Origin: Cladophialophora immunda
Lineage: Eukaryota; Ascomycota; Eurotiomycetes; Chaetothyriales; Herpotrichiellaceae
Length of the DNA: 64,000 nt
NCBI RefSeq assembly: GCF_000835495.1
Contig: NW_015622543.1
Span: 3,956,619-4,020,618, forward strand
Reading direction: 5' to 3'
Shown piece after piece: positions 22,211 through 32,637 of the stretch. Each line of letters starts with the position of its first letter. The first letter of the stretch is position 1. The notes beneath the pieces are model-generated. The model was not told the origin of the DNA. It was given only the letters and a program-made list of their open reading frames with translations, and made no database searches. A program made the position numbers and the translations under genes.

Positions 22211-22956
22211 TGTGGGCCAGAGGTGGTGTCTATGACTCCAGAGCGGGCTTCTGGAGGTCCGAGGGAAGGAAACTTGCGTGAGTCATACAGAAGCACAAGA
22301 TGCCAATACTAGCCAGTTTCAAGGTATAGACAAGGCAGAAAGTCACCAGCTAAGGGGGCGAGTGAAGCTGAGGAAGGCAAGAAATCTCGACACTGAGCAG
22401 CGAACGCCATCTTGAAGGAGAAAAATATGGGCGACGTCGATCGTTATAGCCGGCTATGATTTCAAAGGGCTCGAAAACGATGGCGCTGGGTGCGGTGATC
22501 GTACAGCGAGCCGTCGAAGAATGATCGGTGGAGTACCTCAACGCAGCGTTGATGGCAGTGATTCCGCGGTAATCAATTCCCTAATTGGCGGGTCGGATGT
22601 GGTTATCGATCTCAACAAGGAAGACGATGTTCGGCATGCCTCGTGGGACGCTCATTGTCTTCGTACCGGGTGGCCACTCGATGGTACGAGATCCGCGGGA
22701 TTGAAGCTTCCACCAGTTAAATCCGAGCATCACTGGGTTGCTTATAAAACCTCCCCACAACGACATGGAGCGACGCGAGAATGGCAGAACGGCTCTTCGA
22801 CCGGTAAAGCCGTTGGCGCCGAGCATCGGCGAAAAGACAATGTCGAGGAATCGCGGTGAGGAAAAGATGGAGCAAGCAACATTAACCCATCGCTCGGGTC
22901 TTCATTATTGGACAGGCCCCGTATTTTGTGGTTGTATGTACAAGCTCAAGACAAGC
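22211..22956. other. Intergenic region between SDH5 and the MFS exporter
   Basis: It contains the MFS promoter and the SDH5 3' end. Short ORFs overlap on both strands without domains. Nothing else was seen. Confidence 0.45.
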
Positions 22957-23995
22957 TCAATCAAAGGTCTGGACATTAGGCATTCTCCCAAGACCACCAC
23001 CGCTGCCTTTGCTGTTGGGAGTTGCCTTGACATCCTCCAGAACGCCGCCAGCACTCCTTTCCCTGACATGCCTGCGCAGCATGTGCAGAATTTCACTGTC
23101 CTTCCATCGTTGCGGAACAGGTCTATACGCTGGTCTGAAAGTCCCCACGGTCTGAGCCCACTCTCCACTGCGCGGAGCTCCTTGCCTCCATGCGTCGGTC
23201 TCTTGAGTTTGCCCGGGGTTGGCGGGAGAGGTGTATTCGGTCGTCTGGGTGGTCTTCTTTTCACTCGTAGCACCTTCCGCAGTCTCGAGCGATGTAGGGG
23301 CATTGGCTGGGGACTGGGTTGCCCAGTAGTAGATGTCCCAGTCGTTTTCGTCGAGGAGGAAGTCGTATTGCTCGAGTTGGGTCCGGTCCATGGAGGAGAG
23401 ATTCTCTGCTGCAAAAGTGGAGAGTAACAGGTCAGACTCTAATGTTCCTCGCTTCCTGCTTTGGTCTATGGAAATGCGTCAGCAAGCTCCTTGCAACAAC
23501 GAAATCTCCCGGGATGCACAGTGTTGCATCCCAGGGTGTGCACCGACATAGTAATCTGGCTCTCATGGTGGGAAGGTCCTCTCCCGTACGCCGTAGAGGC
23601 TCAACTCGAAACGAGATGCCCTCCATTTCACCAACAGCATATTCTGGCTGGCTTACTTTGTTGGGGTCTCCCGATTGTGTTCCTCCCGTCATCTTGTCTG
23701 TGTTCTCCGGAACCCTGTCTTTCGGGACGTAGTTGGGGTCGGCAGAACTCAGCAATTCTGGCGGAGGGGCATCTTTTCCGACTGAAGGCATTTTGTTGTG
23801 GATGGTAGAGTTCGTGTTTGTCATATGTGGGTTGTCTGCTCTCTCCTTTTGGTATTTGCGGTGCTCTTCAGCGTTGGGATGGACTCGAGGGTTTTCATTG
23901 AAACGCGATGAGGTAGAGGAGATGCAGCGTCGTGACACGCCTGCAGCCAGTTGGCGACCGGCAAGACGCCCGGTCAATAAACGCGACGGATTCAT
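22957..23995 (-). CDS. SDH5: Succinate dehydrogenase assembly factor 2 (Sdh5/SDHAF2), mitochondrial
   Basis: Promotes covalent FAD attachment to the SDH flavoprotein subunit in the mitochondrial matrix. The model is complement(join(22957..23465,23548..23995)), 318 aa. The N-terminus is Arg/Ser-rich without acidic residues ([23 protein letters not shown]), fitting a presequence. The conserved core starts at [38 protein letters not shown], bridged by the intron, and continues to the signature [12 protein letters not shown]. The C-terminal [25 protein letters not shown] block and the acidic/Gly tail match filamentous-fungal orthologues, which are about twice the length of yeast Sdh5. The intron donor reads GTCGGT, a weak match to the usual GTRNGT, but it is the only one that keeps the Tyr codon of the conserved LLYQSRKRG. 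Confidence 0.92.
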
Positions 23996-24384
23996 GCTGG
24001 CGATTCGGGGAGATTTTGTACGTGTAGAAGCTTCAGGACATCAATGGCTCTCAACTTTTGATGTCGAAGTGAAGATACAGTTGAAGGTGGTGCCGTGACC
24101 CAAACTTGACGCAGGGAGCAAATGTGAGGAGGTTTCGCCGTTGACATCATACATCATCACTTTTTCTCCATCAACCAATCCCAGACACTCCCATTCCAAC
24201 TCCAAAACCAATAATCGCCCATTCTATGGATACTCATGGTACTGCTATCTACGGAGACGAGGCGAGGGATCATATGTTGTTCTCAACATGGTCAAAGTCA
24301 AAGGGGTTGATCAATTGGTTGCATATTTTCCGATCGTGCAGGACCTAGGCTGAGTATGGCCCTCGACAGCGGACAGCAACCCAA
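23996..24384. other. Intergenic region between SDH5 and the aldo-keto reductase
   Basis: It holds the SDH5 promoter and the reductase 3' end. No gene or repeat is supported. Confidence 0.45.
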
Positions 24385-25523
24385 CTACAACCGTCTATAC
24401 GGGAGTGTTGGCTTGTTCCCAAGTATCTCATCGATCTCGGCCATGACCTTGTCGTCTAACTTGGCAACCAGATCCAAAGCCTTCATAGATTTCGTGATCT
24501 GTTCAACCTTTGATGCCCCAGTGATTGCTGAGCTCACACGTGGATTCTTCAAGACCCAAGCCAACGCCAGCGTTGCCTGATCAGTGCCCAGCTTGTCTGC
24601 CACCGGCTTCAGCTGTTTGACTTGGGCCAGAGTCTTCTTCCATTGCTCATTTCCATAGCTCTCTCTCTGGGTGGTCGTGAACCCGTCTGCGGCTTTGGCA
24701 ATTCTGCTGTCTTCGGGAATGCCGTCGTTGTATTTCCCAGTCAAGATACCCTGCTTGAGTGGACTGAAGATGGTCAGACCAAGACCGTAGTTCTCGTACA
24801 GCAAAGCATATTCTCGTTCCACCCGGTCACGAGCCAACATGCTGTATTCCGGCTGCTCCATGACAGGTCCGATCAAGTTGAGTCTTTCTGCACAAGCCCA
24901 AGCCATGGCGATTTCCTCACTGTTCCACTCGCTTGTTCCCCAGTAAAATGCCTTTCCGGTGTTGATGATATAGTTCATCGCTCGAACAGTTTCCTCGATC
25001 GGAGTGTGTCTGTCTGGGCGGTGACAGTAGATCAGGTCGACATAGTCTAACTGCAGTCTCTTCAGGGATCCCTCGACCCCTTCGATGATATGTTTCCGGG
25101 AAAGGCCGCCATTGTTGACCGGATTGTCTCCATGGGCCGCCCCCCAGTAGATCTTGGTCGAGATGACCAGATCATTGCGCTTCCAGCCATATTTCTTGAT
25201 GGCCTTGCCCATGACAAGCTCAGATTTGCCTTCGGCATAGCCTTCAGCGCAGTCGAAGAAATTGATTCCGGCATCATAGGCAGCTTTCATGCATTCGAAA
25301 GCAATCTCTTCGCAAAGTTAGATTTGTCCCACTTGAAACTGTCGTGTCTTACCGTCGCCCACCGCATCGCCGTAAGTGACCCTACTCCAGTTAGTGCTGA
25401 GGCGTGCTCGTATGTGCTAGTAATGACCCACCATCCTCCAAGCGATATCGCGGAGACCTGAAGGCCAGACCGGCCAAGGAAACGGTATTGCATTTTGGGT
25501 ACCTGATCGCCGGAGGAAGCCAT
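24385..25523 (-). CDS. Aldo-keto reductase, voltage-gated K+ channel beta-subunit-like (AKR6 type)
   Basis: A cytosolic NADPH-dependent carbonyl reductase of the Kv-beta-like group. The model is complement(join(24385..25307,25353..25381,25432..25523)), 347 aa. The N-terminus reads MQYRFLGRSGLQVSAISLGGW. Intron 1 splits the Trp codon, a 29-nt exon adds VTYGDAVGD, and intron 2 (45 nt) leads into EIAFECMKAAYDAGINFFD. Catalytic-site residues D59 and Y64 are in FFDCAEGYAEGKSE; the active-site Lys lies in DLVISTKIYWG. The NADPH-binding part is seen as FSPLKQGILTGKY and ITGASKVEQI near the C-terminus. Length matches the family. In fungi most such proteins are stand-alone reductases, so a channel role is not implied. 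Confidence 0.92.
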
Positions 25524-26097
25524 GGCTTGACCGATGGGCCACAATATGTCACACGAATAGAGCAAAGGGCGTGTAAGTAGAAGACCACAAGATGTAGATG
25601 AAGACAGAGATATAGCCAGAATCAATTCAGGCATATGTGGATTGGCTTCAGGTTATATACGCGGCAGCATCGTTGTATTTAGCCGGTACTCCGCGATTGA
25701 GAACGGGTATGACTCCGGCGCCACGCCATGGCGCAGCGGGCCAGATAGACAGAGGCAGGTTGTGATCCAGGAGTACGCGGAAGGCTGGGTGACATCGGAC
25801 AATTCCATTTGCTGCTCGAGCACAAGGTCTTGTCCGCTGCCACAAATTTGATGGTCTATCATCGAACTGGCAGATGGACTTGCAGAGTCAACCCATCCAA
25901 CGTCTGCGCCCGATGTTTAGCCGCAAAATGCAGCAAGGCCGTATTGGGACTAGCGCCCGCGAATCTTGGCGTGGATTTGGAGAGCGCACACTGCAGAGAA
26001 TCTTTGGCGGAGATCGCAAGTCTCGACAGGCGAATCTCGATAACCATCTCCCTCTGACACCAGCCTGTTCTCTCTTTGTCTGGATCTTCAAGTCGCC
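25524..26097. promoter_or_regulatory. Divergent promoter region of the aldo-keto reductase and cpcB
   Basis: The 574 bp between the two starts hold no domain-bearing ORF. A C/T-rich stretch at about 26046-26090, just before the cpcB ATG, is typical of highly expressed fungal ribosome-linked genes. Confidence 0.45.
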
Positions 26098-27309
26098 ATG
26101 GCTGAACAACTTATTCAACGTGGTACTCTTGAAGGCCACAGCGGCTGGGTCACCGCCCTCGCGACCAGCTTGGAGAAGTCAGTTCTGCCCGAAAACCACC
26201 CCCCAAGCTGCGACCCTCGACTGACATTGAAAATCTAGCCCCAACATGCTTCTCTCGGCCTCGAGAGACAAGACCCTCATTATCTGGAATCTGACTCGCG
26301 ACGAGACTGCCTACGGCTACCCGAAGCGGTCACTCCACGGCCACTCCCACATTGTCTCCGACTGTGTCATTTCCTCCGATGGCGCATACGCTCTCTCCTC
26401 TTCCTGGGACAAGACCCTGCGATTGTGGGAGCTGTCCACGGGCAACACGACTCGAACATTCGTCGGCCACACCAACGACGTCCTCTCCGTTTCTTTCTCC
26501 GCAGATAACCGACAGATTGTCTCAGGGTCCCGAGACCGAACCATCAAGCTCTGGAACACCTTGGGAGACTGCAAGTATACCATCACTGACAAGTGCCACA
26601 CCGACTGGATCTCTTGTGTGCGCTTCTCCCCGAACCCTCAGAACCCGGTGATTGTGAGCTGCGGGTGGGACAAGTTGGTCAAGGTAAGAACAAACCATCC
26701 AGATATCACCCACATTTGCCCAAGATGCTACGCATTTTATAAAAGTATTTGCTACTTCGGAGCCCCCTTTTGGGGTTATGAGACAAACATTCACCGGCGG
26801 ACTGAGGCAAATTTGCATATAAGATTTCTTTTACCCAATGCGATTTGGAGTAGTGATGATTCGCTGACTCACCACTTCTACAGGTCTGGGAACTCGCCTC
26901 CTGCCGCCTCCAAACCGACCACATTGGCCACACCGGCTACATCAACACCGTGACCATCTCCCCCGACGGCTCGCTCTGCGCCTCGGGCGGCAAAGACGGC
27001 ACCACCATGCTCTGGGACCTGAACGAGTCCAAGCACCTGTACTCGCTGCAGGCCGGCGACGAGATCCACGCCCTGGTCTTCTCGCCCAACCGATACTGGC
27101 TCTGCGCCGCCACCAGCTCTTCCATCACCATCTTCGATCTCGAGAAGAAGAGCAAGGTCGACGAGCTCAAGCCCGACTTCGTCGAGAAGGGCAAGAAGTC
27201 CCAGGAGCCATACTGCGTGAGCCTGGCCTGGAGCGCCGACGGCCAGACCCTGTTCTCCGGCTACACGGACAACAAGATCCGCGCGTGGGGCGTCATGTCT
27301 CGAGCATAA
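26098..27309 (+). CDS. cpcB: RACK1/Asc1 orthologue CpcB, WD40 protein of the 40S ribosome
   Basis: A seven-bladed beta-propeller on the small ribosomal subunit that links translation to signalling. In filamentous fungi it acts in cross-pathway (amino-acid starvation) control and development. The model is join(26098..26177,26239..26683,26884..27309), 316 aa, the family's normal length. WD repeats are visible with GH...WD/WN spacing, for example [66 protein letters not shown] and the final [16 protein letters not shown]. Intron 1 (61 nt) splits the Asn of LENPNML. Intron 2 (200 nt) falls between K and V of KLVKVWEL and carries a snoRNA candidate. The unusual size of intron 2 is explained by that RNA. 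Confidence 0.96.
26714..26812 (+). ncRNA. snR24: Intron-encoded C/D box snoRNA, U24 (snR24/SNORD24) candidate
   Basis: It lies inside cpcB intron 2. A terminal stem ATTTGCC (26714-26720) pairs with GGCAAAT (26806-26812). A degenerate C box (AAGATGC, 26722-26728) follows the 5' strand, and a perfect D box CTGA (26802-26805) precedes the 3' strand. The internal guide TATTTGCTACTTC (26746-26758) matches, as I recall it, the U24 guide of yeast and is complementary to the LSU rRNA segment GAAGTAGCAAATA. A small C4/G4 hairpin and ATGAGACA (C' region, 26778-26785) follow as in yeast U24. In yeast U24 sits in the intron of ASC1, the same host gene. U24 guides 2'-O-methylation of large-subunit rRNA. 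The weak C box keeps the ends uncertain by a few bases. Confidence 0.8.
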
Positions 27310-27807
27310 GCCGGGAGGGGTGGGTGTGTGTGTGTGTGTGTGTGGCCGGCCCTCATAATGGTGGAAAGTTGAACCGAACCACGAAGCCTTTGACTGAGAA
27401 GCAGACACGACGAGAAAGAAGGGAGAAAAGTGTGACGGAGACGGACGGTTAACGTTGGACTGCTGCCCAGAGAAATAGCAAGAAAGAATGAAAGGGAAGA
27501 GCAGTTAAACAGGCTTCGTTCTGCTACGGATCTATCATCAACCCCTCGTCCCGGAACAGGAACCAAAATGTAAGCCCATACTCATCGTGGAAAATGGTTG
27601 AGATACGGCGCATTTTTCTCGAGGCGTGCTTTTGTGTCTCTAGAGGATGGTCCATGAGAATACGCGACAAGAAAATCAAAATGATCAAGACCAGTTAAAA
27701 AGGATCCAATTCACGAATGCTTGAGATGCCTCCTGAACATCCTTTTGGGTATCATTTCTGGACCTCTCCTTATTCTTCTTTTCCTGCTTTTCTCTTCTCT
27801 CCCGTTT
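27310..27807. other. Convergent intergenic region between cpcB and COG4
   Basis: It holds the 3' UTRs of both genes and a short GT microsatellite. No gene is supported. Confidence 0.5.
27324..27344. repeat. (GT)n microsatellite in the cpcB 3' region
   Basis: About ten uninterrupted GT units start 15 bp after the cpcB stop codon. Confidence 0.9.
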
Positions 27808-30297
27808 TCAGGCAGTAGTGTCCTTGACCATGTTCCTGGCCCTGACGCGTTCCTCGAGCTTCAATTTATCAGCGACCTCGCCGCCGGAGTTCAGCAACTC
27901 TTCCCACTCCTCCTCGTCCATGTTCATGATCATGCAGATCTGGCTGCAGCGCAAGAAGGCCTCGCGCAGCGCGTACTTCTGGCCCTTGACCACCACCTTG
28001 ATGATCTCGTTGACGTCGTGCTCCAGTCTCGCCGCGCCGACCTCGTTGACTCGCCCGTGGTACGTCCACAGGCGCTTCTCGAGCATCTTGCTCAGGTAGC
28101 TTACTGCGATCGTCAGGAGCTGGTCGAACGTGCGCTCGGTCATGATCCGTCCGATCGGCTTCGTCAGCGCGTCCCACCCGAGCTGGAACCGCATGCGGAC
28201 TTCGTCCGAGAAGGCGTCGGTCTCGTCTCCGCCGCCGTCGAGGTCGCCGGCGAGGTCCTGCAATTGCTCGCGCGTGAGCTGGTAGTCCGTGTCGCGGAAG
28301 GCGTCCATCAGGATGGGTCGGAGGCGAGGTTTCATGACGTTATGGAAGACCACGTTGACACCGTCGGAGATGAGTTCATTGGTCTTCTCCGAAAAGACCG
28401 TCGCGAACGAAGTCAGGGCTGCTGCAACCTCTTCTGCCTCGCCAGGCCCAGGGAAGAGTTCTGCCAAGGGTCGATGAGGTGAGCCTGCCGTGGGTTCCAC
28501 TCGAGCACGGGCGATCTGGACGACGTAGTCCTTAGCTACGTCGAGGTTGTTGATAAGGACGAGAAATGAGACAATTGTCGCTTCGGGTGGAAGTTGACCT
28601 GGAATCGCGGCCTTGGGGTAGCTCTCGTCACGCATCTTGCGCTGTTCCATACCGATGAAGTCGGAGCCTAGTATTCTGCCCAGAGTCGGAACGACGCTAG
28701 AGACGACCTGCTTCTGCGACGTTGCCAAAGACTGCTGCAGAACTTTGTTGACGATGTACATGATGTCTTCGATTGCAGAGGTGACGTGAGGAGGATTGGA
28801 ATTGAGCGGTTTGTGGGGGTTGAGGGACAAATCTGGCGGCTGCTCGTCGAGCTGGAATGCCTTCTCAACTGAGCGGCGGAAGAAGAATGTAGTCATGGTG
28901 TTGAATGGCATGAGGAGTTTCTCTTGAACCTTTTTGTTGAGGTTCGAGTCGAGGAGGAATGGTGGCATCGGGAGCGATTCATCGAGGCTGCCCGCATCGT
29001 GACATTTTTCGGCAATAAAACTGGTGTATAGTGACCATTTGCCCAACATGAGAGTCATCTCATTTAATAAGGCATCCACCTGTTTCATATCGACAGATTC
29101 GTCCTCACTCGACCTACCCGGTGCGGGAGAGCCTGCGCGCGGCGTTCCACTTGATCCTCGCTGCGCATTCATAAAGCTCTGGACCAAGAACGTGAAAGCG
29201 TATGCCTTGATATCGGTCAGCTGACGTTCGATCTTCCTCTCGTCGCTCCAAGTATCAAGTATAATTCCTCCCTGGAGATCCGCCTCGACTTGCAGGCGCT
29301 CAATGACTCGAGCCATCTTGCCAGCCCCATAATGGCGTTCGACCAGTCCGCCGTGTCCTTCGATGATTTGCGCAATATGCTCGAACAATTTGGTCAGGGC
29401 GTTTGCGTAGAAGAACCCGTCTTTACTTTGATTCCCACCAGTTCCTGCATTGAGGTTGGCTCTCGCTCGAGTAGCGACCCCCTGGCAAACATAGCGACCA
29501 TAAACGTCCAGGCCAACATCCGAGCGGTTGATGAGAGGGAAAAGTTTGAAGAACCGCGTTATTCTTGCGCCGTCATTGTCCTTGACTGCCTTATCGAACT
29601 CTCTGAGAAACAGGCTACACAACGATTCCGACGCATTCTCCAGGGTGACAGCCGGAGCATCTGGAACTTCTGCAGTCGGTACGATTCGTGCAGCAAATTG
29701 GCCGTTAATGACGGCACTGGGAATTTTGGAGGCTCTGCTAAGATAGCTGGCAGCGGTTTCCCAGTCCTGGGCCGCTCCCATAGACCCAGAGACACCTAGC
29801 ACACAGGCTTTCAGCTCCCCGACCTGTTCAACGACGGTGAGCGTGGCCTTGACCCTCTCCTGCTCAAGATCGAGTTTCTTGACGGAATTTGAGATCCGTT
29901 TGGCGTTGGCTGCAGCGTCAGAGAGCATGCCATTGCTCACCGCTCTTGCCTTGGAGGCTTGCGCAGTGGCATTTGCGCGGAACAAATCCAGACGACCAAG
30001 TTCTCGCTGCAGGTCTTTCTGTGCACTGACCAGAGCATCCAGCTGCGAGGTTACCGTGGCCTCTTTTCTGTGGAGCTCAGCCAAAGCGGCACGGATCTCG
30101 GAAACCGATTTCGCATTGTAGACGCTGGTTGATTCATGTTCATGCTCTGTGTCAGAGACGTGGCCATTTGTCGTCATATTGCTAGCAACGGGAGTGAGAT
30201 ATGGTGTGGATGTGATGGGGGAGAGAGTAACAGTCTTTTTACCCGTTCGCGAAACCAGGATCGGGATAGAGGTCAGCTCATTGGGCAGCACTGACAA
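27808..30297 (-). CDS. COG4: Conserved oligomeric Golgi complex subunit 4 (Cog4)
   Basis: A lobe-A subunit of the COG tether for retrograde vesicles within the Golgi. The single-exon protein is 829 aa. The N-terminal region from about residue 60 is helical and coiled-coil-like (SEIRAALAELHRKEATVTSQLDALVSAQKDLQRELGRLDLFR). It is followed by the conserved ANAKRISNSVKKLDLEQERVK and ARITRFFKLFPLINRSDVGLDVYGRYVCQGVA, which define the family. The C-terminal part has the alpha-helical COG4 domain ending in the WTYHGRVNEVGAARLEHDVNEI region and a tail with acidic residues. The first 40 residues from 30297 are not typical of the family; an in-frame ATG at 30177 (MTTNGHVSD) is a good alternative start. 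It is divergent from UTP18. Confidence 0.93.
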   Translation of the reverse strand: MSVLPNELTSIPILVSRTGKKTVTLSPITSTPYLTPVASNMTTNGHVSDTEHEHESTSVYNAKSVSEIRAALAELHRKEATVTSQLDALVSAQKDLQRELGRLDLFRANATAQASKARAVSNGMLSDAAANAKRISNSVKKLDLEQERVKATLTVVEQVGELKACVLGVSGSMGAAQDWETAASYLSRASKIPSAVINGQFAARIVPTAEVPDAPAVTLENASESLCSLFLREFDKAVKDNDGARITRFFKLFPLINRSDVGLDVYGRYVCQGVATRARANLNAGTGGNQSKDGFFYANALTKLFEHIAQIIEGHGGLVERHYGAGKMARVIERLQVEADLQGGIILDTWSDERKIERQLTDIKAYAFTFLVQSFMNAQRGSSGTPRAGSPAPGRSSEDESVDMKQVDALLNEMTLMLGKWSLYTSFIAEKCHDAGSLDESLPMPPFLLDSNLNKKVQEKLLMPFNTMTTFFFRRSVEKAFQLDEQPPDLSLNPHKPLNSNPPHVTSAIEDIMYIVNKVLQQSLATSQKQVVSSVVPTLGRILGSDFIGMEQRKMRDESYPKAAIPGQLPPEATIVSFLVLINNLDVAKDYVVQIARARVEPTAGSPHRPLAELFPGPGEAEEVAAALTSFATVFSEKTNELISDGVNVVFHNVMKPRLRPILMDAFRDTDYQLTREQLQDLAGDLDGGGDETDAFSDEVRMRFQLGWDALTKPIGRIMTERTFDQLLTIAVSYLSKMLEKRLWTYHGRVNEVGAARLEHDVNEIIKVVVKGQKYALREAFLRCSQICMIMNMDEEEWEELLNSGGEVADKLKLEERVRARNMVKDTTA

Positions 30298-30594
30298 CCA
30301 ATGGCGACAACGTCACCAGTGATTGGTTCCCTTCAGAGTAGATGGTAGCAGGCTTCATCTTCGACCTAACATCATCGACTGGAGCTGCATCATTTGGCTG
30401 TGAAGCTGGGTTTCAAGCTGTATCAACGCAGAGACAACGAGGCCAGAGAACAAAAACAGCGGCTTCAGCCCGCAGCCTCCAAAGGCACAAATTTCTCCGC
30501 AGCCGAAGTATTGCCGCCCGCATTCACAAAAAAAAGTTGACCGCAGTCGAACATTGAGACAACGTGAGCTAGCAGACACGGCCACTCTGAAACA

Positions 30595-32449
30595 ATGCAA
30601 GAACCTCAGCGGCTCAAGAATGGAGTCAAAGCGAAGTTGCACACGGACGTGCTCGAGAAAGATGAGACCGAATTGCGGCTGGAGAAGGCTCTCTTCGGGG
30701 ACGACGTAGGTTTTCTTGAGTCGTTGAAGAGGGACCAAATCCAGGATGACCGGTCGTTGGTGCGGCGCAAGCACGGAAAGGATGACGAGTCTGAAGAAGA
30801 CGACGCTGATGGAGGACTGAGCGACGTGGCGGACGACGACGTGGGTGTTCAATTTTTCCAGTTGCTACACTTCCTAACAATGGTCACAGTTGTTTTTTCT
30901 CGACACCGGCGCCGAACAGCTCCCCGCCTCTGTTTCGAAGGAACTCGAACGTGCGGAACAAGAGCACGGTCACTTACGTCCAGAGGCCGTTTGGCACGAT
31001 AGCGACGACGACCGGATCACCGTCTCACTCGCCTCGAACACTCGCTTGCGCAAGCTTCGCGACACGGAAGATGACGATGTGGTTAGTGGGAGAGAATACA
31101 TCCAGAGACTACGACGGCAATACGAGAGGCTTCATCCAACACCAGAGTGGGCCACGTATGCCAGAAAGAGGAGAAAGTTGTCTTCTCGCTCGGATGATCA
31201 TGAAGCAGTGTCCGACTCAGACGTGTCCATGGACGAGAATGACTCGCTCCCTTCGGCCCAACCTCTAGCGGAACTGCTACGAACCGCAGGATCTCTGAAC
31301 CGGACCGACACCAAGAAACAAGGCACGAGGGGGACGCGCAAGTTGCGGCCAGAAGTCATCGATATCCAGCGCTGCAAAGACGTAGCGGGCTCCGGCCCTT
31401 CGTCAGTCGACACGTTGCAATTCCACCCATACTACCCACTCCTTCTTTCCGCAGGACCGAGTTCCACAGTTACGCTGTACCACATCTCGCCTCAACCGCC
31501 GAATCCCAACCCGATCCTGACCTCCCTGCATTTGAAAGGCACCCCTCTGTACACGGCAGCATTCTGCCGGCCGCGAGCACAACCTGCTGCAGGCGAAGAC
31601 GGAAGCGAAGCCCATGACCAGACAAAAGTCTTCCTCTCCTCCCGGCGCCGGTATTTTCATACCTGGTCGCTTTCCGCCGGCACAGTGACCAAAGTCACTC
31701 GCGCGCTCTATGGCCAGGCCCGCAAAGAGCAGCGGACGATGGAAGCTTTCAAGCTCTCGCCGTGCGGTCGCTACATGGGACTCGTCGGGTCGTCAAAGAA
31801 AGGAGGCGGGAGCATCAACGTGCTGTCGACGGAGACCATGCAGTGGGTGTGCAGCTGCCGGATTGATTCACGCGGCGGGGTGGCGGACTTTGCGTGGTGG
31901 CGCAACGGGGACGGATTTGCCGTGGTGGGGAAGAACGGAGAGGTCAGCGAGTACGACATCGAGGCGCGGCGAGTGGTCTTGAGGTGGATGGACGAGGGCG
32001 CCGTCGGCACCACCGTCATTGCACTCGGCGGCGATGTCGGACAGCAGTACCGGGGCGGAAGCCGTTGGGTCGCCGTGGGCTCGTCGAGCGGAGTCGTCAA
32101 CTTGTACGACCGGCGCGGGTGGATGGGCCTGACGACGACGACAGCTACCACGGGACATGCCGCCGACAAGGACGACAGGCCCAAGCCGGCGAGGATGTTC
32201 GACCAGCTCACGACCCCGATCTCGCACCTCGAGTTCTCGGAGGACGGCCAGATGCTGGTCATGACGTCGCGCTGGAAGAAGAATGCCCTGAAACTGGTGC
32301 ACCTGCCCAGCTGCACGTTGTACCGGAACTGGCCGACCGACAAGACGCCGTTGGGGAGGATCAGTGCCGCCGCATTGTCGCCGGACGGGAGCTACCTCGC
32401 AGTGGGGAACGAGCAGGGAAAGATCAGACTGTGGGAGATACGCGAGTAG
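30595..32449 (+). CDS. UTP18: Utp18, WD40 subunit of the U3 snoRNP/SSU processome
   Basis: A nucleolar factor for 18S rRNA processing, part of the UTP-B subcomplex. The model is join(30595..30840,30890..32449), 601 aa, with a 49-nt phase-0 intron (GTGGGT...TCACAG) that joins an acidic N-terminal segment (DDESEEDDADGGLSDVADDD) to LFFLDTGAEQLP. The Utp18 N-terminal region has WHDSDDDRITVSLASNTRLRKLR and YIQRLRRQYERLHPTPEWA, which are diagnostic. A WD40 propeller follows from about residue 235 (VDTLQFHPYYPLLLSAG). Later blades are seen in MEAFKLSPCGRYMGLVGS, FAVVGKNGEVSEYDIE, ISHLEFSEDGQMLVMTS and the terminal LSPDGSYLAVGNEQGKIRLWEI. The promoter region of 297 bp is shared with COG4. Confidence 0.95.
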
Positions 32450-32637
32450 GTAGCAGGATGATTTCTACCCCCGCGGGGGTCAGTAATAGCTCAAGTTTGC
32501 GTACGACCGCGACCGTGTAAGTATCATGTATGCATGCATGCATGCGTGGCACACTCTCTTTATCATAAAATCTTCCTTCAGGAACCACGCTGCTCGCCAA
32601 CACCCCATATGCATTTCCTCCGCGTCGGGTGAGCGTA

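Noticed and set aside
26853..26872. TGATGA followed by CTGA near the 3' end of cpcB intron 2, looking like a second C/D box RNA
   Set aside because: The boxes are only four bases apart, leaving no room for a guide. The CTGAC is better explained as the branch point.
26878..27408. 176-codon minus-strand ORF opposite cpcB exon 3
   Set aside because: Antisense shadow running into the GT microsatellite; no domain.
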